Shown here: positions 46,922 through 55,533 of the stretch, piece after piece
Layout of the letters: the number at the start of each line of letters is the position of its first letter
Numbering within the stretch: position 1 is the first letter of the stretch
Assembly: GCF_032401055.1 (NCBI RefSeq)
Contig: NZ_CP135529.1
Location: 806,001 to 870,000, forward strand
Direction: 5' to 3'
Length of the DNA: 64,000 bases
Source of the DNA: Tardiphaga sp. 709
GTDB lineage: Bacteria; Pseudomonadota; Alphaproteobacteria; Rhizobiales; Xanthobacteraceae
The notes under the pieces: model-generated
Told to the model about the DNA's origin: nothing
Database searches by the model: none
Seen by the model: the letters and a program-made list of their open reading frames with translations, nothing else
Position numbers and translations under genes: made by a program

Positions 46922-47509
46922 TCAGGCTGTTCGCCTGCGGTTCGCGAAGATCAGCCACAACGCCGACACCAGGAAATAGAACGCGCCGAAACCGGCATAG
47001 GGTGCGATGTCCACGATGGTCGGCACTGTGGCGCCGCCAGCCTGCTTGATAAAAAACAGGCCGGCCGCGGTCGACTGCGCGCCGCTCAGGATCATCGCCC
47101 ACTGCGCGCCAAATGCGCGCCAGCGCCTGATGCCGGTGACCAGTTGCGCGAGGCCCGCCAATGCCGCCCAGACGCCGAACACCGCGAGTACGGCATTCAT
47201 CCCCGTGCACAAGGCGATGGCCACGGCCAGTGCGGCAATGAGGCTCACCCCCACATTCAGCGCCTGCGAGGGATTGGCCAGCAAGCCGCCGCTGCCCTGG
47301 GCATCGAACCAGTTCGCAAGTGCATCCCAGGCGGGATAGCTGACCAGCAGGATGGCGGCGGCCCCGGGCGACGAGACGCCAACGGTGAAGGCGGCTGCCA
47401 CCCAGGCTGCCGCGACGATGCCGCGGACGAGGTAATAACGTGCGAGGTCGCCGCTCGCTACGGCCGGCAGGCTGGCGGTTCCCTGTGGGACGGTCATGCT
47501 GGTCTCCAT
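46922..47509 (-). CDS. DUF308-like membrane protein
   Basis: A 195-residue inner-membrane protein with about six helices in a regular pattern of short hairpins, for example ALNVGVSLIAALAVAIALC, AVLAVFGVWAALAGLAQLVTGIRRW and WAMILSGAQSTAAGLFFI. This resembles DUF308/HdeD-like proteins. It is divergent from the OhrR-like marR gene, with the operator array between them, so it is the likely target of that regulator. ATGs at 47509 and 47497 are both possible starts. Confidence 0.6.
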   Translation of the reverse strand: METSMTVPQGTASLPAVASGDLARYYLVRGIVAAAWVAAAFTVGVSSPGAAAILLVSYPAWDALANWFDAQGSGGLLANPSQALNVGVSLIAALAVAIALCTGMNAVLAVFGVWAALAGLAQLVTGIRRWRAFGAQWAMILSGAQSTAAGLFFIKQAGGATVPTIVDIAPYAGFGAFYFLVSALWLIFANRRRTA

Positions 47510-47571
47510 CGAAGCTTGGACCGGGCGCTCTCCACCGGCATGGCGAATGAACCTCGGCCGAATTACATATT

Positions 47572-47657
47572 GCGATAACTAATATCGCGATATGTTTATC
47601 CGGTCAGATCACCCGCCTTGTCCAGTATTATTTATCGCGATATACATTATTGTGATA
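47572..47657. promoter_or_regulatory. Four-site operator array for the MarR-type regulator
   Basis: GCGATA occurs at 47572-47577, 47587-47592 and 47637-47642 and GTGATA at 47652-47657, each pair spaced 15 bases. Sites two and three sit in perfect dyads (ATATCGCGATAT 47582-47593; TATCGCGATA 47633-47642) whose centres are 50 bases apart. One pair is close to each divergent gene, as expected for autoregulation plus control of the DUF308 gene. Confidence 0.7.
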
Positions 47658-47677
47658 CTGACGTGAGGAAGATTGTG

Positions 47678-48151
47678 ATGGTGCCCGCCGACATTCCGCT
47701 GGATCACCAGCTCTGTTTTTCGCTCTACAGCGCCAGCATGGCCATCGGCCGCGCCTACAAGCCGCTGCTCGACGCGCTGGAGATCACCTACCCGCAATAT
47801 CTCGTGCTGAGCACATTGTGGGAGGGCGGCGCGCAGAGCGTCGGCGGCATCGCCGACCGGCTGGCGCTGGAATCGAGCACGGTCACGCCGCTGGTGAAGC
47901 GGCTCGAACAGGCTGGCTTCGTCGCGCGCAAGCGCAATCCGGAAGATGAGCGGCAGGTCGTCGTCAGCCTCACTGCCAAAGGCAGGGGTCTGCGCGAAAA
48001 ATCCCGCTGCCTTGGCGAGACGTTGTTCGCCGCGGCCGGCATGACGCCAGAACGGTTGATCGCCCTGAACAGCGAGGTCCATGCTTTTCGCGATGCCGTG
48101 GCCAACTACACCGGCAAGACAGGCGCGACCGTGGCGGAGAGCGCCGACTGA
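47678..48151 (+). CDS. OhrR-like MarR-family regulator
   Basis: A 157-residue winged-helix repressor. LDHQLCFSLYSASMAIGRAYKPLL matches the N-terminus of peroxide-sensing OhrR proteins, with the reactive Cys at about position 13. ITYPQYLVLSTLWEGG, VTPLVKRLEQAGFVARKRNPEDERQVVVSLT is the wing-helix region. Oxidation of that Cys by organic hydroperoxides would release DNA. No ohr gene is adjacent, which is atypical; the divergent gene is a DUF308 membrane protein. The ATG at 47678 has GAGGAAG upstream. Confidence 0.88.
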   Translation: MVPADIPLDHQLCFSLYSASMAIGRAYKPLLDALEITYPQYLVLSTLWEGGAQSVGGIADRLALESSTVTPLVKRLEQAGFVARKRNPEDERQVVVSLTAKGRGLREKSRCLGETLFAAAGMTPERLIALNSEVHAFRDAVANYTGKTGATVAESAD

Positions 48152-48223
48152 CACAGATGACACGCGACAGGGCACCAGCGAATCTGTCGTAAGATACCGG
48201 ACACATTCAGCGCCGGAGCGATC

Positions 48224-48382
48224 ATGGAATTCACCGCACTTTTCCTGGCGATCGCCATCACCACGCTCGTCGCATGGTATGGCAGCCGCACGCTCGCGCT
48301 GTCGCTGTTCGCCGTGGTGCTGATCGCCTGCGTGGCGACCTTCCTGCACCACGCCACCGACGCGCTGAAACTGTCGTTCTGA
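48224..48382 (+). CDS. DUF5993-type small membrane protein
   Basis: A 52-residue protein too short for most gene finders. It has two hydrophobic stretches (FTALFLAIAITTLVAW; TLALSLFAVVLIACVATFL) and the conserved ending HHATDALKLSF. This matches DUF5993 proteins that are encoded just before dsbB. GGAGCG precedes the ATG, and the stop lies seven bases before dsbB. It probably assists or anchors the DsbB system. Confidence 0.8.
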   Translation: MEFTALFLAIAITTLVAWYGSRTLALSLFAVVLIACVATFLHHATDALKLSF

Positions 48383-48389
48383 GGCCATC

Positions 48390-48938
48390 ATGACCTCACA
48401 GCGCGCTATCGCCCTCAACGTCCTCGCACTCTACGCCCTTGCGGCGTTGCTTGCCGGCGCCTTTGCTGCACAGCTGCTGCTCGGCGAATTACCCTGCCCG
48501 CTATGCCTGTTGCAGCGGATCATGTTTGCACTGCTTGCCATCGGACCGATCCTCAGCATTCGCTTCGGCCCGCGCCCCAGCCACTATGCGCTGTCACTGC
48601 TTGCAGCCGTCTTCGGCGCCGCTGTCTCGACGCGGCAGGTGCTGCTGCACATCACGCCCGGCGATCCCGGCTTCGGCACCGCGCTGTTCGGCTATCACTA
48701 TTACACCTGGGCACTGATCGGCTTCATCGCGGCCATCGTTCTGTTGTCGCTGGTGCTGCTGTTCGACCGGCAATTCGAGAAGGACCCCGCTGCTCACTCG
48801 ACGCCCAGTGTCCTCGCGCATATTGCCGTCTGGCTCGTGATCGGCCTGACGGCCGCGAACGTCGCCTCGACCTTGCTCGAATGCGGCTTCAAGGCCTGTG
48901 CGGATGATCCGGTTGTATATGAGCTGCTGAAGCGATAG
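48390..48938 (+). CDS. dsbB: Disulfide bond formation protein DsbB
   Basis: A 182-residue inner-membrane quinone reductase that reoxidises DsbA. It has four helices; the first periplasmic Cys pair is C36/C39 in LPCPLCLLQR, the family signature. A second pair, C165 and C170 (LLECGFKACADDP), lies at the very C-terminus after the fourth helix, further along than in E. coli DsbB. It forms a two-gene unit with the DUF5993 gene; no dsbA lies nearby. Confidence 0.9.
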   Translation: MTSQRAIALNVLALYALAALLAGAFAAQLLLGELPCPLCLLQRIMFALLAIGPILSIRFGPRPSHYALSLLAAVFGAAVSTRQVLLHITPGDPGFGTALFGYHYYTWALIGFIAAIVLLSLVLLFDRQFEKDPAAHSTPSVLAHIAVWLVIGLTAANVASTLLECGFKACADDPVVYELLKR

Positions 48939-48964
48939 CCACCGCGACACTGAATTGCTGTCAG

Positions 48965-50542
48965 CTACAATTTCAGCCGTCGTGTAATCCCGACATTCTC
49001 CAGAAACGTCTCATCGTGGCTGACGATCAAGAGCGCACCATCATAGGCACGCAGACCCGCTTCCACCGCCTCGATGGAATCCACATCGAGATGATTGGTC
49101 GGCTCATCGAGGATCAGCAATGCCGGCGGCGACACACCACCCATGACGCAGGCGAGACCAGCGCGCAGCATCTGCCCTCCGCTCAACGTGCCAACCATCT
49201 GAAGCGCAGCATCGGCGCGAAACATGAATCGCGCCAGCGCAGCGCGGCAGGCATTCTCGTCCGCTTGCGGATGAAGCCGTCGAAAATTATCGCGGATCGT
49301 CCGCGACGGATCGAGCAGACTGACCTGCTGGTCGAGCATGGCGAAGTCGACCATCATCCGTACCGCGCCCGTCATCGGCTGGATCGCGCCGGTGATGAGG
49401 CTTAGCAGCGTCGTCTTGCCGGAGCCGTTCGGACCGGTCAGCGCCACACGTTCCGGACCAGTGATGACGAAAGACAGATGGCGGATGATCGGCGCCTCGG
49501 CTGCATAACTGAAGCTCACACCGTCCATCTGCAGAACCACCCTGCGAGCCGCAACCGCTGTCGGCGGAACGGCCACTGATAACGGCTGCAGGACTTCGAT
49601 GTGCTCCCGCGCGGCAGCCAGCGCATCCTTTGCCTGCGCCTGCCGACGTTCCGCCAGCCGCGCATGCTCGCCGCCGGTGTCTTCGCTGCGATCCTTCAGG
49701 CCACCGAGCGCGATCCGTGGCATATCGCCTTTGGCGCCCTTCTTTCGCCCTGCCCGATCCCGACGCGCCTGACGCTCGGCCGTCGCTTGCGCCTGCCGCG
49801 CAAGATCATCGATACGCTTTTCCGCATCCGACAGATCGCGTTGCGCGGCTGCAAGTTCGCGCGCCTTGCGGGTGCGATAGTGTGTCCAGTTGCCGCCGTA
49901 ACGCGTGGCACCAAGCGAGGTCAGCTCAACGATGGCATCCATCGTGTCGAGCAATTCTCGATCATGGCTGACGACAATGGCTCCCGCACGCCAGCCGGCC
50001 AACAGATCGATGACTGCCCGTCGGCCGTCACGGTCGAGATTGTTGGTCGGCTCGTCGAGCAGAAGGACGTCCGGCTCAGCGAAAATCAGCGCCGCCAGTG
50101 CCGCGCGCGTCCGCTGGCCGCCGGAAAGTGCAGATAGCGCCACGTCATGGCTAACATCGAGCCTTACCCGCCCGAGACATCGGGCCACCCGTGCTTCGAG
50201 ATCCCAGTCGGCCAGAGCAAGCTCTTCCACCGTGGCCGTGCCGGCTTCCGCCCGGTCGAGAAGATTTAATGCATCAGTTGCGCCGAACAGATCGGCAACC
50301 ATCTCGCCGGGACGGAGCTCCAGCGCCTGCCGCAACACCGCCAGCCGGCCATGAACGCTCACACTGCCCTGATGAGGCGCGAGATCGCCCGACATCACAC
50401 GCAGAAGCGTGGATTTCCCGACGCCGTTACGGCCGACCAGGCCGGCGCGCTCGGCGCCAAAACTAAGATTGAGGTTGGTGAAAAGCGAACGGCCGTCAGC
50501 CGTCGCGACAGACAGACCGGATACAGTGATGTGTGCAGGCAT
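48965..50542 (-). CDS. ABC-F family ATPase
   Basis: A soluble tandem ATPase of 525 residues. Domain 1 has GRNGVGKST, LSGGQRTRAAL and LLLDEPTNNLD; domain 2 has GPNGSGKTT, LSGGQMLRAGL and LILDEPTNHLD. The linker (about 225-315) is a charged coiled coil (KARELAAAQRDLSDAEKRIDDLARQ), where ABC-F proteins reach into the ribosome. There are no membrane segments, so this is a translation factor or antibiotic-resistance type protein, not a transporter. The ATG at 50542 is preferred to the upstream one because the family starts near MPAHITVSGLS. Confidence 0.9.
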   Translation of the reverse strand: MPAHITVSGLSVATADGRSLFTNLNLSFGAERAGLVGRNGVGKSTLLRVMSGDLAPHQGSVSVHGRLAVLRQALELRPGEMVADLFGATDALNLLDRAEAGTATVEELALADWDLEARVARCLGRVRLDVSHDVALSALSGGQRTRAALAALIFAEPDVLLLDEPTNNLDRDGRRAVIDLLAGWRAGAIVVSHDRELLDTMDAIVELTSLGATRYGGNWTHYRTRKARELAAAQRDLSDAEKRIDDLARQAQATAERQARRDRAGRKKGAKGDMPRIALGGLKDRSEDTGGEHARLAERRQAQAKDALAAAREHIEVLQPLSVAVPPTAVAARRVVLQMDGVSFSYAAEAPIIRHLSFVITGPERVALTGPNGSGKTTLLSLITGAIQPMTGAVRMMVDFAMLDQQVSLLDPSRTIRDNFRRLHPQADENACRAALARFMFRADAALQMVGTLSGGQMLRAGLACVMGGVSPPALLILDEPTNHLDVDSIEAVEAGLRAYDGALLIVSHDETFLENVGITRRLKL

Positions 50543-50704
50543 GGACGAAACTCTCCCGGGAAACAAAGCGAACTGGCGTTGTCACCTGGGCGAAATCCAT
50601 CGAAGCACACATCCTGTTGAAATGACGATGGCGGCTGACTAATCGCCAACTGCGGCGCGCTTGTGGCGTTGGCAAAATCGCCCGGTCCCTCTAACAACGA
50701 CACC

Positions 50705-51367
50705 ATGACCGAGATCACCGCTATCGCTGCCGCCTTCGCTCCGTTCGAAACGCTGGCCTCTTCGCTTCTGCATCACGTCAAGACCGATGACGGATCGCAT
50801 GACGTCGCGCATCTGGCGCGTGTCTGGTCCAACGTCCGCACCATCCAGGAAGTCGAGGGCGGCGATCCCGAAATCCTGGCGGCAGCGACGCTGCTGCACG
50901 ACTGCGTCGCCGTCGAGAAGAGCTCACCGCTCCGCGCCAGTGCCTCGCGCCTCGCTGCCGAACACGCGGTGACCCTGCTCGCCCCGTTCGGCTGGACGAC
51001 CGAGCGGCTCGAGCGCGTTGCCCATGCCATCGCGGCGCATAGTTTCTCGGCGAAGATCACACCTGAAACGATCGAAGCGCAGATCCTGCAGGACGCAGAC
51101 CGGCTGGACGCCATGGGCGCCATCGGCATCGCGCGCTGCTTCTACACCGCCGGGCGGATGCAGTCCTTCCTGTACGATCCGGAAGACCCGGCAGCACGCC
51201 ATCGCCCATTCGACGATCGCAATTTTGCGATCGATCATCTGCCGGCCAAACTGCTGACGCTCGCGGAGGGCTTCAACACCGCCACCGGCCGACGCATGGC
51301 GCAGCAACGCCACGCGCGGACCGAGGCGTTCCTCACCGCCTTCATGAGCGAGGTCGGCGCGTCCTGA
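50705..51367 (+). CDS. HD-domain phosphohydrolase (YedJ-like)
   Basis: A 220-residue metal-dependent phosphohydrolase. The HD residues are in order: His in SHDVAHLARVW, the HD pair in ATLLHDC, and the distal Asp in ILQDADRLDAMGAIGIAR. The last pattern and the length match the YedJ group, whose substrate is uncertain (nucleotides are likely). The gene is divergent from the ABC-F gene and converges with the cytochrome P460 gene. Confidence 0.87.
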   Translation: MTEITAIAAAFAPFETLASSLLHHVKTDDGSHDVAHLARVWSNVRTIQEVEGGDPEILAAATLLHDCVAVEKSSPLRASASRLAAEHAVTLLAPFGWTTERLERVAHAIAAHSFSAKITPETIEAQILQDADRLDAMGAIGIARCFYTAGRMQSFLYDPEDPAARHRPFDDRNFAIDHLPAKLLTLAEGFNTATGRRMAQQRHARTEAFLTAFMSEVGAS

Positions 51368-51376
51368 TATGGGCGC

Positions 51377-51883
51377 TCACGGCGCCCACTTCGTGAACAC
51401 GTAATCCCGCTCCTTCACGCGTGCCTCGTGACACGCAAAGCAGGTTTCGTGCTGGGCTCGATCGACCGGCTTGCCGTTAATGAAGCGGCCGAAGCCCCAA
51501 CCGCCTGACGAAGCATATTTCTTCGAATCCTTCACCATCACCTGCACCGTGGTCGCGGCGCCGGGGATCGAGGCGGATTCGAATTCCGGCGACTGGGTGT
51601 GCTTCCAGGCCAGCTTCACCAGCACCGTGCCATCGGGAAACGGCAGCTTGCCGTCCCGATAGGCCTTGATGGCAATGTCATTACCGACCACGGCGCGCAG
51701 CTCATTCAGAGGCTCAGCCTCCTGCGCCGGCGCGATCAGCTCCCATTTGCGATAGCCATCCGGAAGTGCGACGCCATAGATTGGCGACAGGTTTTCCGGA
51801 TTGGGGGTATTGGCGGCAAAGGCCGCCAATACCCCGGATGACACCACGCCTGCCGCGAGGCTCGCCGCAAGAATCCATCGCAT
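51377..51883 (-). CDS. Periplasmic cytochrome P460 family protein
   Basis: A 168-residue c-type haem protein. After a signal peptide (WILAASLAAGVVSSGVLAAFAA), the protein has the P460 fold pattern LPDGYRKWELIAPAQEAEP, GNDIAIKAYRDGKLPFPDG and the haem-binding CFACH near the C-terminus (ETCFACHEARVKERDYVFTKW). Relatives oxidise hydroxylamine or bind NO, but many family members have unknown roles. It lies 12 bases downstream of the Tat-exported hydrolase gene, so the two are probably co-transcribed. Confidence 0.88.
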   Translation of the reverse strand: MRWILAASLAAGVVSSGVLAAFAANTPNPENLSPIYGVALPDGYRKWELIAPAQEAEPLNELRAVVGNDIAIKAYRDGKLPFPDGTVLVKLAWKHTQSPEFESASIPGAATTVQVMVKDSKKYASSGGWGFGRFINGKPVDRAQHETCFACHEARVKERDYVFTKWAP

Positions 51884-51895
51884 CCCGGATCTCCT

Positions 51896-52963
51896 TCAGC
51901 GCGCCATCGCGTCGGCGTCGATGATCGCCTGGGCGAACTCGCGCGGCGCTTCCTGCGGCAGGTTGTGACCGATGCCGCCATTCACCGTGCGATGCTCGTA
52001 CTTGCCGGTGAACTTCTTGGCATAGGCCTTGGGATCGGGATGCGGCGCGCCATTGGCGTCGCCTTCCATCGTAATGGTCGGCACCGAAATCACCGGCCCC
52101 TGCGCCAGCCGCTTCTCGAGCTCGTCATACTTCGCCTCGCCCTGGGCGAGTTCGAGCCGCCAGCGATAGTTGTGGATGGTGATGGCGACGTGATCGGGGT
52201 TCTCGAACGCCTTGGCGCTGCGATCATAAGTGGCGTCGTCGAAATTCCACTTCGGCGAGGCCAGCTTCCAGATCAGCTTGGCGAAGTCGTGCCGGTACTT
52301 GTCGTACCCCAGCCGACCACGCTCCGTGGTGAAGTAGAACTGGTACCACCATTCGAGCTCCGCCTTCGGCGGCAGCGGCATCCGGTTGCCCTCCTGGCTC
52401 CCGATCAGGTAGCCGCTGACGGCGACCAGTGCCTTGACGCGCTCCGGCCAGATCGCAGCGAGAATGTCGGCCGTGCGGCCGCCCCAGTCGTAGCCGCCGA
52501 CCACCGCCTTCTCGATCTTCAGTGCGTCCATGAACGCGACGATGTCTGTGGCCAGCGCTGCTGGCTGGCCATTGCGCACCGTCGCGTCGGAGAGGAAGCG
52601 CGTGCCGCCATACCCGCGCAGATACGGGATGATGACGCGGTAGCCGGCGGAGGCCAGCAGCGGCGCGACATCCACATAGCTGTAGATGTCATAGGGCCAG
52701 CCGTGCAGCAGCAGCACAACGGGGCCGTTGGCCGGGCCGTCCTCGGCATAGGCGACGCTGAGGTCGCCGGCATTGATCTGCTTTAGCGGCTTGAACGAGG
52801 TGTGCGTACCGCGCTTGATGGCCGGGAGCTGCTTGCCGGCCTTGGCGGCCTGCGCCGCGGCGGAGTCGATGCCGCCGAACTGGGCCGCGGCGATGCCCAT
52901 GAGCGCCGCGCCCAGCAGACTGCGGCGGTTGAAGTGGCTGGTGTGGCGCTTGTCATTCGTCAT
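51896..52963 (-). CDS. Tat-exported alpha/beta hydrolase (epoxide-hydrolase-like)
   Basis: A periplasmic hydrolase of 355 residues. NRRSLLGAALMGIAAAQ is a twin-arginine signal. The oxyanion motif HGWP follows in VVLLLHGWPYDIYSY, the nucleophile is an Asp in VVGGYDWGG (epoxide hydrolase or dehalogenase type rather than Ser esterase), and the catalytic His is in GGIGHNLPQ. GGAGG precedes the ATG at 52963. The divergent CadC-type regulator and the downstream cytochrome P460 gene suggest an inducible small operon. The substrate is unknown. Confidence 0.87.
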   Translation of the reverse strand: MTNDKRHTSHFNRRSLLGAALMGIAAAQFGGIDSAAAQAAKAGKQLPAIKRGTHTSFKPLKQINAGDLSVAYAEDGPANGPVVLLLHGWPYDIYSYVDVAPLLASAGYRVIIPYLRGYGGTRFLSDATVRNGQPAALATDIVAFMDALKIEKAVVGGYDWGGRTADILAAIWPERVKALVAVSGYLIGSQEGNRMPLPPKAELEWWYQFYFTTERGRLGYDKYRHDFAKLIWKLASPKWNFDDATYDRSAKAFENPDHVAITIHNYRWRLELAQGEAKYDELEKRLAQGPVISVPTITMEGDANGAPHPDPKAYAKKFTGKYEHRTVNGGIGHNLPQEAPREFAQAIIDADAMAR

Positions 52964-53155
52964 GGTGCATATCCTCCGGGCAATGACGGTTAAGGCCGTC
53001 GATGTGCGGACCATGCCGCGGTACCGGCATCCTCGCTTGAAGATTTCTCCGATTTTCTCTTGAGAAGGCCATGATTTATCGTTGAGACGGGGTGTGCTAG
53101 GGGACGCTCCTGCGCACAAGGCCTTGGCGCGACAACAGGTATTGGACCCCCTATC

Positions 53156-54736
53156 TTGCTGTTTCAGTTCGACGAATTCGTCCTCGACACTGACCGGCGG
53201 GAGCTGCGGCGGGGCACGGACACGGTGGCGGTGGAACCGCAGGTGTTCGACGTGCTGGAATTCCTGATCCGCGCCCGGGACAAGGTCGTCAGCCGTGACG
53301 ATCTGCTAGCCGAGGTCTGGCATGGCCGCATCGTGTCCGAGGCGACGCTCAGCAGCCGGGTCAACGCGGCCCGCACGGCCATCGGCGACAATGGCGAGCA
53401 GCAGCGGCTGATCCGTACTTTACCGCGGAAGGGGTTTCGCTTTGTCGGCGAGGTCATCGAACAGACCGACGGCCCCTCGCCGCTCGTGGTGACGGCGCCC
53501 GCAACGGAACTCCTGCCCGAAGCCGCCGACCCCGAAGGGCTGTCGATCGCGGTGCTGCCCTTCAACAATATGAGCGCGGACCCCGAACAGGATTATTTCG
53601 GCGACGGTATCGCCGAGGAAATCATCACCGCGCTGTCGCGCTGCAGCGGACTGTTCGTGATCGCGCGCAATTCGTCCTTCACCTATAAGAACAAGCCGGT
53701 CGACATTCGCGAGGTCGGCCGCACGCTTGGCGTCAACTACGTGCTCGAAGGCAGCGTCCGCCGCGCTGGCGAGCGGCTCCGCATCATCGCGCAACTGATC
53801 GACGCCCGTTCCGGCGCGCATCTGTGGGCTGACAAATTCGATGGCGACCGCAGCGATGTATTCGACCTGCAGGACCGCATCACCGAACAAGCCGTCGCCG
53901 CCATCGAACCGACGCTACGCATCGCCGAAATCGAACGGCGCAGGCACAGCCGTCCGAACAAGCCCGATGCCTATGACTTGCTGCTGCGCGCCTCCGGCTA
54001 CGAACACGATTTCACGCCCGAAAGCATGACCGCGGCGCTGGATTGCCTGCATCAGGCGCTGGCGCTCGATCCGACTTACGCGCCCGCGATGGCAGCAGCG
54101 GCCTATTGCCATGCGCAGCGACACTTCCAGGGCTGGATCAGCCCAGACGACGCCCATCGCAGCGAAGGCCTGGTGCTCGCGCATCGCGCCATCGAGCGGA
54201 TGCCGAACGATCCGCAAATCCTCTGGATGGCCGCGTTTGCGATCTGGAATCTTGCCGAACCACAGACGGCGAAGGACCCTGCCATCGAATTGTTCAGCCG
54301 CTCGCTCGCGATCAATCCAAACTCCGCCACTGCACTCGCACTGGCCGGATGGATCGAGACCATGCGCGGCCAGCAGCAGGCCGGTCGCGCGCTGCTCGAT
54401 CGTGCGCGACGTTTGAACCCGCTCGATCCGCACGGTTGGTTCGTTTCCGGTGCGCTTGCGATAGCAGCGATCATCGACGAGAACTACAGCGAGGCGATCG
54501 CTTGGGCGGACAAGGCGCTGCTGCAGAACCGCCGCTTCGCCGTCGCACTCCGCGCGCTCGCCGTGGCACTGGTCAAGACCGGCGAACATGAACGCGCCGC
54601 ACAGGTGGTCGAGGAGTTGCTGACCATCGAGCCGGAGCTGACAGTCTCCGCTTTCTTTGCGCGCATCCCCGTCCCCGTGGAATCGATGGCGCAAACCTAC
54701 GCCGTCGCCCTGAAAGCCGCGGGGCTGCCAGAATGA
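53156..54736 (+). CDS. CadC-type winged-helix regulator with TolB-like and TPR domains
   Basis: A 526-residue regulator. Residues 1-100 are a Trans_reg_C winged helix (VVSRDDLLAEVWHGRIVSEATLSSRVNAARTAIGD; LPRKGFRFVG). Residues about 125-270 are a TolB-like domain (LSIAVLPFNNMSADPEQDYFGDGIAEEI, VNYVLEGSVRRAGERLRI), followed by TPR repeats to the end. There is no membrane helix, unlike true CadC. The start is a TTG at 53156 that places the DNA-binding domain at the N-terminus. It is divergent from the Tat hydrolase, its likely target, and overlaps the following gene by ATGA. Confidence 0.87.
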   Translation: MLFQFDEFVLDTDRRELRRGTDTVAVEPQVFDVLEFLIRARDKVVSRDDLLAEVWHGRIVSEATLSSRVNAARTAIGDNGEQQRLIRTLPRKGFRFVGEVIEQTDGPSPLVVTAPATELLPEAADPEGLSIAVLPFNNMSADPEQDYFGDGIAEEIITALSRCSGLFVIARNSSFTYKNKPVDIREVGRTLGVNYVLEGSVRRAGERLRIIAQLIDARSGAHLWADKFDGDRSDVFDLQDRITEQAVAAIEPTLRIAEIERRRHSRPNKPDAYDLLLRASGYEHDFTPESMTAALDCLHQALALDPTYAPAMAAAAYCHAQRHFQGWISPDDAHRSEGLVLAHRAIERMPNDPQILWMAAFAIWNLAEPQTAKDPAIELFSRSLAINPNSATALALAGWIETMRGQQQAGRALLDRARRLNPLDPHGWFVSGALAIAAIIDENYSEAIAWADKALLQNRRFAVALRALAVALVKTGEHERAAQVVEELLTIEPELTVSAFFARIPVPVESMAQTYAVALKAAGLPE

Positions 54737-55224
54737 CGATCCGCCCGATCGTCCGCTATCCTGATCCGCGTCTCGCGCAGCCGGCCGCACCTGTCACGGT
54801 GTTCGACGATGCGCTGCGCGCGCTCTCTGACGATCTGCGCGACACCATGCATGCCGCTCCCGGCATCGGCATCACCGCGCCGCATATCGGCCTTTCCCTG
54901 CGCGTCGTCGTGCTCGATCTCGGCGATAGCGCCAGGACCTATGTGAACCCGGAGATCACATGGGCCTCGCCCGAGATGATCATGCATCAGGAAGGCAGTG
55001 TCTCGATGCCCGGTGTGAATGACGATATCCAACGTCATACTCGTATCCGACTCGCCTATCACGATCTCGACGGCAATACGCAGATCGAAGAGTCCGACGG
55101 ACTGCGTGCGGTCTGCCACCAACACGAGATCGACCAGCTCAACGGCATGTTCTGGATTCAGCGCCTGTCGCGCCTCAAGCGCGAGCGGCTGATCAAGCGC
55201 TTCGAAAAGTTGTCGCGCGCCTGA
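54733..55224 (+). CDS. Peptide deformylase-like protein lacking two metal ligands
   Basis: A 163-residue protein clearly of the peptide deformylase fold (IVRYPDPRLAQPAAPV; LRVVVLDLGD; RAVCHQHEIDQLNG). Motif 1 is GIGITAPH (44-51) in place of GxGLAAPQ. Motif 2 is EGSVS (87-91), with Ser in place of the metal-binding Cys. Motif 3 is HEIDQ (131-135), with Gln in place of the second metal-binding His. Only one of the three metal ligands remains, so normal deformylase activity is unlikely. It is translationally coupled (ATGA) to the CadC-type regulator gene. The housekeeping def gene must lie elsewhere. Confidence 0.88.
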   Translation: MTIRPIVRYPDPRLAQPAAPVTVFDDALRALSDDLRDTMHAAPGIGITAPHIGLSLRVVVLDLGDSARTYVNPEITWASPEMIMHQEGSVSMPGVNDDIQRHTRIRLAYHDLDGNTQIEESDGLRAVCHQHEIDQLNGMFWIQRLSRLKRERLIKRFEKLSRA

Positions 55225-55254
55225 AGCGCGCGACAATCGTCACGTCCGCCACTG

Positions 55255-55533
55255 CTATTGGTGGCATCGGCCGGATATCAGCCTGAGCCAGGGCACGGTA
55301 TGGAACAAACTCATCAGGGCATACATCACCACCATTCCGCTCCACGGCGATGAACGCGACGTTGAACAGAATAGGTCTGGCGAATTGCCATCGAGCACAC
55401 CCGTCAGCAGCGCCATCAATGCGAAGGCTGGTGCGGCCGCAAGGCATAGCCAGTCGGCAGCCGGCGCAAGGTGACCCATTGTCCAGCGATCGGGTTTCGC
55501 ACCACCAGTGACATCGTTGAGCATGCTACTCAT
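55255..55533 (-). CDS. Small membrane protein coupled to DUF899 gene
   Basis: A 92-residue protein with two predicted membrane helices (APAADWLCLAAAPAFALMALLTG and WSGMVVMYALMSLFHTVPWL). No family was recognised. The ATG at 55533 lies inside the end of the DUF899 gene (8-base overlap) and has GGAAGA upstream, so the pair is translationally coupled. The ending LRLISGRCHQ is unremarkable. Confidence 0.6.
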   Translation of the reverse strand: MSSMLNDVTGGAKPDRWTMGHLAPAADWLCLAAAPAFALMALLTGVLDGNSPDLFCSTSRSSPWSGMVVMYALMSLFHTVPWLRLISGRCHQ

